Shown here: piece by piece, positions 36,501 to 48,300 of the stretch
Layout: each line of letters opens with the position of its first letter
Numbering within the stretch: position 1 is the first letter of the stretch
Assembly (NCBI RefSeq): GCF_026212465.1
Contig: NC_080051.1
Coordinates: 16,297,178 to 16,361,177, forward strand
Direction: 5' to 3'
DNA length: 64,000 bases
Origin: Amaranthus tricolor
Taxonomy: Eukaryota; Streptophyta; Magnoliopsida; Caryophyllales; Amaranthaceae
Position numbers and translations under genes: made by a program
The notes under the pieces: generated by a model
Seen by the model: the letters and a program-made list of their open reading frames with translations, nothing else
Database searches by the model: none
What the model was told of the DNA's origin: nothing

Positions 36501-39500
36501 TCCCTCGCTCAATACCCCAAGAAAACACACTAAACTCTGATACCAATTGAAAGAGAATGGCTCGGACCCAACAATAGTAGAATAAGATGTAAAAGATGAG
36601 TGAAAAACAAAGGACAAACAAGAGAACAGTCAAACAAGCAAGACAATGTGTTTATGAGGTATCTAATGATACCTCTCCTTCAAAAGATGATTACTTTCAT
36701 TAATCTATTCAACAATACATTAATGACTAACCAAACACACTTGAGAACAAGCTCTCAAGATAGTGATTCCATTCAACAATGGAGATCACCCATAACCTAA
36801 TACAACGAAGAAGAAAGCTCTTTTGGTGTTCTATCCCTAGCTCTCTCTAGTATATTAGCATTCCGCACATGCTCCTAATGATGTTCTAAAGCCTCTATTG
36901 TACAGCCCATAACATATTAGAAACCCTAGGACTAAACCCATGAAGCCCAAGGGAATCCCGCAACAAAACAGAATACGCGTCAGTTTTGGGGCTTGATGCT
37001 CGCTCGACCGAGCGCCAAAACGAAATTTGCTGATCCTCTATTGATGAGCTGCTCGACCGAGCCACCCTTGCTCGACCAATCGAGCAGCTCAATTCAAACC
37101 CTGCTGCCTTGTGTTGAGCCCATCAAGCCAACACCTTCACTCAAGGTTGATTTCGCACTTGCTCTAACAGCTTTAATACCCATTTTCTTTGTACTGAAGT
37201 ATTAGAAGAGAATAAATTTTCATTTGGCATGGCAGCACATCCTCTTCTTTCTTCTTTCATTTGTCTTCTTTCTCCTTAACTTTTCTTCATTAAGATTTGA
37301 TTTTTCCTTCTACTGTGTTTTAATCTTCCACTGCCCGAATTAGATTTTGAATATGATGAAAAGGACGTTTTCTATGAAATAAGAAAACGAGGAAGATGAA
37401 TGCATTGGAAACTTGTTTTCAACAAAGATTTGATTTTCCTTTTCTACTCCTTTAAATTTTCCAACGCCTTGAAACTTGCATAGCTTTTTATAAAGTGTTG
37501 TATTGTTGACATTACAAATATTAAACTTGTATCATGCATGTTCCCTGTATTTCTTTAACTGTTATACTACGTTTTAATAATTAATATTTCCTACAAAATG
37601 GCAACATCGTACTAGTTTCTTTAATTTGATAAGCAATTATAGTAGGAGTGGTGTGGTGATGTATCAAAGTAAAGTAATAATTTAATGTTACAACCCAGTT
37701 TGTTTTTAACCTTTTGAAATACTCAAACCACAAATATGAGTATAAATTTAATATAGAATAATTATACAATACATTTTATTTCTCTTTTCATTTGTAGAAC
37801 ATTTAATCTAGAATTATTATACATATCTATTTTAAGTTTTGTTTTAATTGTATTAGTATATTTTTTTATTATGTTTTTTTATCTTATGACATTATGTGTT
37901 AAAATAATGCTTACCGCAAGGATAATGAATGTTTTCAAGCTTGTATGCTATAAGCTATTATAATATGAATGTCATGTTATAAATATTAAATATGTATTAA
38001 AATTGATTTTGCAGCTTTTAAGCGAAAAAGAGCGTCGCATACAAAAAGCACGAGCCTTCTTGCGCTTTGCCCCTTGACTCCAAGGACCTTTTGCATCTCA
38101 CACCTTTTAAAACTAGTTGAGAGACCCAAACGGTCCCAACCCCCTTGAAAATTTTGAAAAATCGTATAAAGCAAAATATTGTATATGTATAACTAAAATA
38201 AAAAAAAATGTGGATTTGAGGTTAAGAGTATAGTTTTTAACCTATACATAGAAGGTTCAAATCCCCCCCTTAAAATTAATTTCTCTGCCTCCCTCTAATT
38301 TATGGGCAAGATATGCCACTAATTAGAATACGGTATCTCAAAAGAAATAAAACTTAAGCTACTCCAATCGAATTCAGCATTGGATCTTTATGCATAAGTT
38401 ATTATTAAGGTTCACCAGCGTTGAAAGTACAAAAATAAAACAATAAGGATGGATAAGAGTTACCTGAAACACATTTCTGTCACCAACTATAGCTCCATTA
38501 ACAAACTTTGTATTATCTCGTGTAATATTTGCTTGTGTGAAAACTATACGATCAACACCAGTTTCACTTAACGTTGTTGGAGGTCCGTCAGCACTAATTC
38601 CACCATTTGGCAAAATTCTTTGGCCAGTTGTGGCAATATGGCTGCTTTCATCCCGTGTTGTTATCTCTTCACATACGAGCCCATAAGTAAATTTGCTTTG
38701 TCGTGTGAAATTCTGGAAAAGGAACATAAATTTGTAACCATTATGAGCAGAAGAAATAAATTCAACAACACTACTTGCGTTAAATTCAAAAAAGATTGCA
38801 TACCAACCTCAGTAATATTTGCTTTCACACCTGATCTATCAACCCAAATAGGAGGAACTTCATCTAAGCCGGGGCCACCGGTAAACACAGGACTCAACTT
38901 TCTGCTATTAAAGCAACTAGTTTTGAATGTTCGGTTGCGTGGATTATATACACCATCGATATATGGATGCACATATTCAAACTTGAAAGAAAGATCATCC
39001 TGAAAATCAAAAAGTCGTTAAATTCTAAAGAATAAAACAGAAGGAAGAATGGAAAAAAAGTTGCACTTATTTCCTGAGAAGAATACTGATATCTTGTTAA
39101 AGTTAAGCAGCAACAAGTCTGCAACAACATTCCACAACCCCAATGCATAAAGTGATTCCCATCTATGATGGAGTTGTTTTTATTGACCCTTGGTAACAAA
39201 CATCATGTGCCACTTCTCATAAATAAAAAGTGCGAATGATTTGATGAGCCATTTTGCAATAGCCCATTATAATCTGAAGTCAAAGAGCTATAATTCTTTG
39301 GCCCCATCAAAATAAGGGACAATAAGCAATAATAACTCTGACTAAAAACAATCACCATTCACCACTAAGAACAGAAGATGTAAGGTAAGACAGTAGGAGA
39401 AGAGAGGAAGCACACAAGAGAGCCGATCAAATTTCATGAGCCAATTTATAAGGCAGCCCTTCTTTGAAGGACAAAATATAATAACCCTTTTAGGGTGAGA

Positions 39501-42500
39501 ACTGCAAAAACCTCAATAAAGCCTTAAGAGATCACATTCAAAAGTTTAATACCTGTGGATTAAGGAAGTTACTAGTGGTTACTGAACCAAGAAATGATCT
39601 ATTGAGACCTTTGATGTTTCGATGTTCAAAAGAGACGGTCCCACCTGGTTGTATAGAAGCCTGATGCATCACATGTTTAGCAAAATGTCTAGTAAAAACT
39701 TAATACATTAAACATAATGATATTAGTAGGAAATAATTATGAAATTTACCAGTGTTGGACGACCTTGAGGCCCAGGAACAATACTCCACTCTGTACTTAC
39801 TTCAGCTGACTTTTGATCAAGTTCCTTAAGCTTAATCTCAACAATAATCCCCCCTTCATTCTTTTCATCTGGGCGAGGATTCACTTCAATGTTTGAAAAT
39901 AATCCCAAAGAGTTTATATTTCTCAAAGCTTGCTTGCCTGCTTCTATGTTAAAGACATGGCCCACTCTAAGCTGCAAAGAATAGACACCACATCGAACTA
40001 TTTGATCCTTCGTAGAACATAGGAATACTATATTACAACACACTTGTTATGTTAATTTAAAAATGTTCCTTTGTATTTTTCTTGTATAGATCTATTAGTA
40101 AACCTAATGCCCAAAGATCCTAAACAAAATGCAAGTAAAAATGTATTTTGTTTTTTTGTTCGAACATCCATGTTTAATTCCAATTACAATGATAGAAGTT
40201 GTATAAACTCTTGTGTGGACTTGGACACCTAGTACATACTAAAATCAGTAATTTTTTAGCTTAACATGCTACTAGGCTAGTGGAATAGAGAATAAGGAGT
40301 GTGCGTTAGAGTGTGGGTTACAGTGGAGAATACGGAGTAGTGCACATCAAAATTATTGTATACTTTGCCAAGAAGTTGAGACTCGTACAGAGTACATTGA
40401 CTCGATATACTATTGGCTTAATTTATGTCTCTAATGCTTATCTATATTCAAAATTTGACGTGGAACAAGCAATTATGCAACAAGTGCATGGCACTACAAA
40501 AACATAGCATTTTTAGGCCACTGACAGCTCAAGCTGAACCATTCATCTGCTATCACACATAATTGAGGAAACAAAAACTCCTCTCAACGCATGACAAAGC
40601 TGGCATTCCACTATTTGACATTCACATTCTAAACTGTGGACAAGGAGGAATGCTACAAAAGATGAACACAAGTTTGATGATGTGCAACAAACAACAAAAA
40701 AACATTACCTGCTTAGGCAACTCCCTCCAGACAACCGGAAATTTTGTATTCCCTTCAACTACATTCCCAAGTTTATCCTGGAACTGAATCAACAACTGAG
40801 TAATATCCCCTTCCACCACCTCACAAACAACTTCCTTGGTATTCAAATTCCCAAAATTGACCACTTGAGCACACGCATATCCCTCGTCATGGTACCATTT
40901 CTGAACTGTATCCCTAATTTCCTGAAGCAACCTCGCAGAAACCAGTCCCTTATCCATCAATATCTTCCTCACATCTCGGTAAACTGCAGGTGGCAAAAGA
41001 CATGAACGAGCCTTTTCAATCCTCCTCCTATAATCCTTCTCCTGGCTAATATAAAAATCCAGGTTCTCTTTTACAGTCATATCAGGATCCATCTCAACTG
41101 TCTTTGTTTGTGGCATTAACCCCACGTTGATGCACCTAAACAGAAAAAAATTAAGGACTAGTTTCAGTTTTTTGCACTAATAATCCAATTTACTCGTAAA
41201 CAAATTTCTAAAAATGATTCCTCAGGGAGCTAGAAAGGAACAATTAAACTGAAGTGAACATTTATGATTTGCATATCAAAAAAGCTAAAGCTGCGAACGG
41301 TTCATTATTGTCATAAACCTAGAATTCCTTCATCAATCACAATAAATATCCAAAAGAAAAAATAGAGCACATAAATTCTATTCACCCCTGAAATAACAAA
41401 AAAGTTTTGAACCCCACATTACATAAACACGTTAACCCTTTCACTTTATCCATTATATTTGAACTACAACTTCCTCAAAACTTGTCAAAATTTCTCAAAT
41501 TGTGTCATTGTATGACCTACATTATGATCAATTCCAATAACCCAAATTATACATAAAAAGTTCAATACCTTAAGCAAAATCCAATCTAAAAAAACATAAG
41601 AAAACCCTTAATTTCCCAGCAACATACAAAATGATAACACTTTCAAAATGATAACAAATTTAGCATATACCCAAAAATAAGAAAACAAAAAGATCAATAC
41701 TTGAAGCAATAATCAATCCCAAAACTCAAAAATGAACCCCATAACAAAACAAACCTGAATTTTACAGCAACATACCAAATGATAACACTTTCAAATAATT
41801 CATACATTTCAATAATATTAACTGAACATATACCCAAAAATAACAAGATCAATACTTGAAGCAACAATTAATACAAAAACTCAAAAATGAAACCCATAAA
41901 AAACAAACCTGAATTTCTCAGCAGCTTGCCAAGTACTTTCAAAGAAATTAATAGAAACTTTAATAGATCCATCAGGATTAGTTTTCCCTTCTAAATCAAC
42001 CTTCTCAAACATTCCACAAGTAACTAAAGTTTCAAGCTCTTTCTGGAGTTGTGCTTTAGTATATACACCACCAGGTCTCAAAGAAACCATCTCAAAGAAT
42101 GAATCTTCAGTACCAACAGTGGTACGAGTTCTTTGATCAAAGAAGAGTATGTCGGAAACCTTATATTTCTTAAACCCACTTAATTTATTTAGTTGAACAA
42201 CAATATTAGCTGGTAATCCATGAGCATCCCAATTCTCAGAACCACCATCATTATCATCTTCTGCTAGAGCTTGAGGTGAGAGAAAACGTGACCACCATGA
42301 GTTACCACCACCGCTGCCGCCACCACCACCACCACCTCCGCCACCCCCATTGTTGGAACCTCCATTTCCGCCAATGAAGAAGATGAGGAGACCAATAGGA
42401 GAAGAGATGATAAGGGCTTTGGAAATTGGGTGAGAAAGGATTGAGTTAAGGGGATTTGAGAAAGATGATTGAAGAGAGCTTTGAAGAGAATGAGGTGGAT

Positions 42501-42672
42501 GAGTGCGAGTGGTGTTAGAAGAAGAGGTTATGGGATTGGGAGTGGATATGGAGAGGTGGGCATTGTGAGGAAGGTGAAGAGAAGAGTGAGTTTTGGAGAG
42601 GCGAGAGGATAATTGAGAAGGTGAGGATAATGGGGTGGAGTAGATGGCGCCTGCAACGGTGAAGGCTGCCAT
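30536..42672 (-). CDS. TOC75: TOC75 chloroplast outer-envelope protein-import channel
   Basis: Eight exons on the minus strand with GT...AG borders: 42672-41909, 41135-40709, 39971-39750, 39660-39553, 38999-38808, 38712-38464, 31229-30975, 30775-30536. The joined CDS is 2457 nt, 818 aa, a typical TOC75-III length. Residues 1-100 are a Ser/Thr-rich stromal transit segment. An 11-Gly run at 109-119 (Gly-rich 101-123) is the known envelope stop-transfer signal. ALA at 135-137 fits the Plsp1 maturation site. POTRA domains occupy about 150-450 (HGLPANIVVQLNKLSGFKKY). The C-terminal Omp85 beta-barrel includes GGPYSVRGYNMGELGAARN and ends GALFFRFGERF. TOC75 conducts preproteins through the outer membrane with TOC159 and TOC34. 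No disabling change was seen. Intron 6 is exceptionally long because of insertions. Confidence 0.96.
31804..32776. mobile_element. Non-autonomous hAT element, 973 bp, in TOC75 intron 6
   Basis: Begins TAGAGGTGTTC and ends CAACTCTA, the same termini and CGGTT/TCGGG-rich subterminal zones as the 4.0-kb element at 18755-22753. Target duplication GAAGCAAA (31796-31803) versus GAAGTAAA (32777-32784), one mismatch. No ORF. Confidence 0.9.
32777..33050. mobile_element. G/A-rich MITE relic, copy 3
   Basis: Shares GAGGGATACATTTCCTTCATTT, then AATCCTTCCAACATTAGG and the pyrimidine-rich right arm with the copies at 25884 and 26620. The left end is lost next to the hAT element. Confidence 0.5.
33101..33430. 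mobile_element. G/A-rich MITE, copy 4
   Basis: Starts ACTATGTTTGGATAAG and ends, reverse-complemented, ACTTTGTATGGATTGA. Purine-rich left arm and pyrimidine-rich right arm. Tourist-like ends. The TSD is not certain. Confidence 0.6.
34443..34600. repeat. Dispersed GTCTAGGCGCA repeat, second copy
   Basis: Contains GTGTTTTAAAAAGGGCG, AAGTCTAGGCGCAGC and TTTTGTGTGCCTTGTGC in the same order as 29155-29345. The family is unknown to me. Sequence near 37995-38110 has similar GCGC/CTTGCGCTTTGCCCC wording and may be a third, inverted piece. Confidence 0.65.
34635..35244 (-). repeat. 3' LTR of mini-Copia
   Basis: 610-bp LTR. Differs from the 5' LTR by scattered substitutions and a short deletion in the palindrome-rich part (near 35088). 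Confidence 0.92.
35245..36250 (-). pseudogene. Deleted gag-protease-pre-integrase fusion of the mini-Copia element
   Basis: Minus-strand coding order: a CCHC zinc-knuckle remnant near 36110-36060 (CFH-stop-HKRVHVQYTC, the second Cys now TGA), then, in the 243-codon frame 35947-35216, FDSVHPYHICRDKSLFTRV, where the protease DSGA motif has become DSVH. GEKVVIEAIGKVHLRM follows, then the gag-pre-integrase-like stretch LRGVRYIPKMMRNLISLRRLE and GCLVHLKG. It ends with a tail (ARPKSRRVTFDDGG, EPRPKSYVEV) before the polypurine tract. Integrase, RT and RNase H are absent, removed by internal deletion. Confidence 0.75.
36548..37169 (-). repeat. 5' LTR of mini-Copia
   Basis: 622-bp LTR, starting TGTTAGAG at 37169. 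Contains CTCGACCGAGC-type palindromic motifs near 37000-37090. Confidence 0.92.
41600..41920 (-). repeat. TOC75: Tandem copies of the TOC75 exon 1/intron 1 border
   Basis: The true donor border (minus, around 41911) has two downstream look-alikes, at 41757 and about 41609. This gives a period of 154 and 148 bp. Each unit repeats CAAAACTCAAAAATGAA and AAGATCAATACTTGAAGCAA. The exon-like part in the copies has drifted and is not open coding sequence. Confidence 0.75.
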
Positions 42673-43318
42673 TGATGGGTGGATAAGGAAGGAGGAAGAG
42701 AGGCGAGAGGAAGAAGAAAGGGGGAGGGATTTTCAAGGGTTTAAGAGAAAAAGGGAGAAAAGGGTACATTGAGTGTAGACATCAACATTACTCTTTAAAT
42801 TTCACAAATTAAAATTTGACAAATTTTATAATGGTGAAATTCTTTTTTTTTTTTATGTAGTAGATAAACTTATTTTTTAATGCATATAGTAATCTTGACC
42901 TTTAGATTTTTTATTTGAAAGCACTCTTAATGGTGTATAAAAAAATTTATTCATCAATCTTTCTCTATATTTTTCCTTTCATTCACATTATTTTTTTGTG
43001 TGGAAATTTTTACTACTGAATTTTATCGCATTCATGAGGAAAAAGTGTCCTCACCACTCTCTCCTATTTTATATTTTATCCCACTTTATTTTCTCTCTTT
43101 ATCCAAAAATATTAATAAGACAAAAAGTAATTCATAAAATATTATTAAGACAAAATACCAATACAACAAAAAAAACTAAAAATAACAAAACTAAACTAAT
43201 AATGTAAACATTAAACTACTTGAATACTAATTTTATGAAATTAGAGAGAAAAGGTGTCAAAAAATAGAAAAATGATTGTCTATTTAATGAGAATTTTTTT
43301 TATGAACACAAATTCTTA

Positions 43319-43720
43319 GTTGAGACCGTCATTATAAAAAACGCCTTTTAAATGGGCCGGCCCATTATTAATATAAAAATAACTACCAGAAAAACACGCG
43401 TTATGTAATTCTATTTAAAGTTGGTGTTATAACTTATTGAAGTTGGTATTATATCCTATTAGAGTTGGTATTATAACCTATTAAAGTTGGTATCTCCAAA
43501 TAGGCTATAATATCAACTTTAATAGGTTATAACACCAACTCCAAATATCAATTTTAATAGGTTATAATACCAACTTCTATAGGTTATAACACCAACTTCA
43601 ATATGTTATAACACCAACTCCATATAAGATCAAACGCGCACGTCAGTATTTAGATTTTTCTCTTTTTTTATTTGTTGGGCTTGTGTCTGGAGAGCCATCT
43701 CTTATAAAGACGGTCTCTCA
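43319..43720. mobile_element. TIR element with an internal inverted repeat array
   Basis: The ends TTGAGACCGTCATTATAA and, reverse-complemented, TGAGAGACCGTCTTTATAA are inverted repeats. Inside (43418-43623), AGTTGGTATTATAACCTATT-like units of about 20 bp occur four times forward and then about five times inverted, so the transcript would fold into a long hairpin. No TSD identified and no ORF. Confidence 0.75.
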
Positions 43721-44647
43721 GGAGAGGCGCTGTTTTATGAATGTTGGTATGTTTTAATTTTTTTTGAGTCTTTAAAATTCATAAATTCGGGTCAAAAATA
43801 GAAAAATGAGTATATTTTTTAATTAGTGTTGGGGCTCACTGTGAGGAAATCCCAAAATTTTCCTCTGAGTTATTTTTTAGGAAACATTTGAGTATTTTTT
43901 TTTTTTTTTGGATTTCACTACTGGGATGCATTTCCACTCAAAAATTTCCAATCAAATAAAGTTTGTCACCATTGGGATAGCTCTAATAGACATAAGAAAA
44001 GTTTTTTTTAAAAGAGTTTACGGTCTTTTTATCAACTTAATGATATTTTTTTTAGAAAAACAAACATCGTGATCATTCAAATTAACCACATATTTTGAAA
44101 TCAATAAAATATATTAATGAAAAAAGACTAAAGACAAGTGAATTTATGTTGTAAATAAATTCACTTTTAAATAATATCATTATTCATATCAGTAAATATT
44201 TATAGCATCCGTGTTTTATACGGGAATCTATAGTTCAGTATAAATAAATACTTAATTTAACGAATAACTTAATATTTTGTCTACCACATTGAAAAGTTAA
44301 AAGATCAAGGTCACCACGTGAATTTAAACAATATTTGTAGAAAAGCCAAAAACTCAAGGTCACCATGTGGAATTTCCTTTAAAATTTTTATCTACTATGG
44401 GGTGTTTGGTAAATGGCTTATTATTTAGTTTTTTTGTTGGCTTTCGGTTTTAGATTTGTTGGTTGGTTAAACAGCTGAAAAAAGTGTTTGGTAAATGGCT
44501 TTTAAGCAAAAATTAAAAAGCTACTCTAGTTATCTGTTTTTGTTGGCTTTTTGGTTTATTAACCCACTTTTTCTCTAATACACATCCAATAGTCTATACC
44601 TAGATTTACTAAAAATCTTCATAAATAGCCAATTTTTTAGCTAGCCT

Positions 44648-44773
<126 letters not shown>

Positions 44774-45358
44774 TGAATCGTATAAGATTTTCATTAATTA
44801 TGTTTTTTCTTATATATTGAGAAGTATAAAATCAAATCCAAGGTAATTAATATACAAGTATATTTGTAATTTGTTAGCTGATAAAAGAACATAATAAATA
44901 ATCTACAAGGGGCAACATCCTTCTCACCTTGCTTTTTTCTATTTAAAATTTTCATTTTTATTTATATTTTTAAATGTGAGCATTTCTTTATATAATCATA
45001 TACTCTATTTAGATAGTTTTTTCTCCTCCAGAGAAAAGGTTAGGAAGAAGGACAAATTTTTAAGAAAAGAAATAGGATGTATGTAGGCTAATGTTTAGGA
45101 AGTTAGTTATGAAAATAATGGTCTAAGTTTAGAAGGTGCACATTTATAGCCTACCAAATGGATCTGTTGAAGAGAATGCTTCCACATATTATGCCATTTT
45201 GTTTTTTGAGGACTTAAACTCATTATTGCCCTATCAAATAAGGACACCCTAAAGTTCAACTAATGACTAAAATTATTCTTCATTCTTTCCATATTTTAAA
45301 CTTACATGTGATAATTTTCTAGAATTATAATTTAATTTATCATTTTGCTATCCAAATT

Positions 45359-48300
45359 ATGTCTCAAGTTAATATGCAACATAATGAAGGAACATCCAAA
45401 ACTGTTGAACAACTTCTTCACTGTAATATTATCTGTTACATGTAATTGTTTTTTATTATCATATTTTCCTTTTAAATCTACAATTGAAAATGACATTTTT
45501 TTTCCATAATATTTCATTAAATTATTAAATTAATACGAATAGCATGAGTATTGTTTGGTGTTATTATGGAATTAGAATAGTACCCTTTTTCTAAATAAAA
45601 GGAAATTATGTGTGCAGCTGATAATCCAACTAGTTGGAATACATGCCAAGAAGATGATCATTTGCATCAAGGAAAGAAATTATCTGTTTTTGGCAAAGTA
45701 AAAGAAAAGGTTAAAAAATGGAGACAATTAGCAAAAAAGAAATTTGGACATGATGATTGTCATACACCATCATGGGGAGTTGCTTTGGAAGATTCTAAAG
45801 TCCAACATGATGAACATGAGAATGTTGTATCTCAAGGTATTGTATTTGTCGCTTTAACCCTTTTAAGTTTTTAATTAATTTCTTTCAATTCAAAAACTAA
45901 ATGGAAAATACTAAGACAAGGTTTAATGAGACATAATAACAGTTTATTATTATTAATGACTCAACAATACATTAATGAACTAAATTCTCGCACACTTGTG
46001 TCTCGTTTAAGGTATCTTTCTTTCCCATTCTTGCCTCGTTCAAGACATAAATCAAGGCCTTACTTGTGCACTTTCTTACCTTGTTTAATGCACTCCTTTT
46101 CCACTCTCTTGATCACCTCGACCATGGAGTGATGCAAATCCCAACCCCTCATATCCCATTGCATACACATTATCCTTCTCTAAAGTGCAAGACATGGCAT
46201 GGGCTATGAGATAATCAAAGTCATCTCCCACACTGACAGGTTTGAAACTTGACACAACAACAATGATTATCAGTGTCAGGGGCGGAGCAAAGATTTATGA
46301 GGCCCTATTCAATTTTTTGAATATTTAGGAAAATGAGCCTTTAGACAGATACACTTACTAATTTATTCCCGAAATTTTAAGGAGACAAAACAAAATAAGG
46401 TAAATTGAATAAAAACACTCAAATTTATATTAAAAAAATTCAGTTTAGCAACCTATTCACGCTAATAATCAATAAAAAAACTAGAATCAATGTAAGATGT
46501 TTTCACATTATGAAACAATCATATTAGAGTCTATACACATTTGAAGAAGAAAATTAGAGCAATGTCTATAGTACCAATAACTAAATAAAATAAAAGATTT
46601 TTATTAGATCAAATCATTCAATTATATAAAAGAACAGAAAAATTGTAAATGATGGTTTTATAGAGCTTATCAGATGAAATAATTTTAGAGGTTAAAATGT
46701 GATTATAGGACATTCAAATCATGTTTATAATAATATGCAATTGTATATTCCTTTAAAATTTTTATTTACAAGTATTTTATACTAACAAATTTTGTGCATT
46801 GCACGAATTTGTATATAAGTATAAAATAATTTAAGTACTCTTAGGTATATATTTATTATCAGCTAGTCTTGTATTAGATCGTATCATTATAAGTTGGACC
46901 AATATAATTAGAATATTTGTCTAATTAATCACTTTAAAATTATAAATGATTATTTTAAAGTTATTAGTGATCATTTTAAGATCGTAAATGAATATTTTAA
47001 GATTATAAGTGATTAAATATATATGTTGAAACAACCCAATACATTCACCAGATTTGTTCTCTTAGTAAATCCAGAATGATTGAAGTTAGTTTATTCTTTT
47101 TCAGCATATCCGAATCCGAAGAGTTCCAATGAAGATAGCAAACAGATTGAAAGCACAGATCAAATGAAAAGTGTTAAGCAAATAATGAACAGCGGTGCTG
47201 GTCAACACCTATCTTCCCTAAAGTTGAGTACACCAAATCATCCTGTTCTTGCCAAAAGCCAGTCAGATACTTTTGGAGATTATACTTCCAAATCTGAAGC
47301 TAACACAAATAATGAAGAAGCCAGTCCTCGAGCCTTAAGCTTAGGCACTCATTTAAGAGTAAAACACTCTAGTCCAAGTAGGTTCACACTTGATACTTTG
47401 ATTGCTCAAAGAAATTCCAAAAGGCATAAAGAGATCAAAAACGAAGATTCTAGAACCCAGAAAGAGAAGCTTCAAGAAGAAGAATGTTCTAGTGCAAAGA
47501 AGGGTGATGAGTTGGATGAAGAAGAATCAAAAAGAAAGAATATTGATGGGAATGATGAAGAGGATAATAAAGGAAGTGGTGGTGTTTCGGTGAAAGAATA
47601 CTTGAAAACAAAATTAGAGCCAGGAGAAGATGAAAGGGCATTACGTCAGGTGATAACTGAAGTAATTAGTCCAAGAAGGAATCCAAATGAAAAGGGTATT
47701 GTGGAGAAAGTAAGAGCTGCTGTCACTATGTTGATCCAAGCTCAGGAACCTTCTTTTTCTTCTTCTTCTTCTTTAACCAAGACTCAGATTCCTGTGTCCA
47801 CCAATGCATGTGAAGGTATTAATACTTATATATATGCTACTAAATTAAATTACTCTGCTTTTGTTCTATATGATGTTGAATGTGAATGGAAATTAGGAAA
47901 AATTAAATCTATTAAATAATGTTGGATATATTATTTTATATTAGATTATAAAAAATATTAAAATAAAGTTTGTAGATAAAATAAGAAAACCACATTAATT
48001 AAAAAAATATTTAAATAAAATTAGTGAAAAATATGTAGAATTTATAAGCAATATAAAATATTAAAATGAAAATGAAGTTAATGGAAAATACCTAGAGACT
48101 ATAAAAATGAACTAGCTAGGTTTAATTCTTTTCAAAATCTATGATATAAATATATTTTTTTAAAACAATAATAGAACAAACTAAAATAATAAATGAGAAT
48201 ATCATTTAGTAAGGGAGGGAGGGAGGGAGGGAGGGAGTATATTGTAATTATATATCCAATTAGGATCTTATTGAGATATCTGGTTACCATGTATGTGTAT

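Larger units (their letters stand above)
34635..37169 (-). mobile_element. Miniature Copia retrotransposon with both LTRs, TSD GCTTT
   Basis: Target duplication GCTTT is perfect at 34630-34634 and 37170-37174. The 5' LTR is 37169-36548 (622 bp) and the 3' LTR 35244-34635 (610 bp). Both start TGTTAGAG and end in CA, and they are highly similar. Immediately inside the 5' LTR is a primer-binding site TTGGTATCAGAG (near 36546-36535). A polypurine tract AGGGGAGAT abuts the 3' LTR at 35245-35253. The 1303-bp interior has only gag/gag-pre-integrase fragments, so the element depends on enzymes from elsewhere. The LTRs carry CTCGACCGAGC palindromes also seen in the LTR at 60897. Confidence 0.93.
31230..38463 (-). 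other. TOC75 intron 6, 7234 bp, packed with transposons
   Basis: Borders are GT (38463-38462) and AG (31231-31230). Contents in plus coordinates: a 973-bp hAT element (31804-32776), G/A-rich MITEs (32777-33430), a dispersed GTCTAGGCGCA repeat (34443-34600), and a 2.5-kb mini-Copia element (34635-37169). The stretches 33431-34440 and 37175-38463 contain AT-rich DNA. Minus frames at 34191-33961 and 34430-34182 are unrecognised. Confidence 0.9.

Noticed and set aside
38200..38290. tRNA or tRNA-derived SINE head (GGTTCAAATCC B-box-like motif near 38250)
   Set aside because: No convincing A box, acceptor stem or SINE tail; a B-box-like decamer alone is weak.
40682..41005. 107-aa plus-strand ORF
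   Set aside because: Shadow of TOC75 exon 2 on the other strand.
46270..46290. hAT terminus CAGGGGCGGAGC
   Set aside because: A partner terminus and 8-bp TSD were not found.
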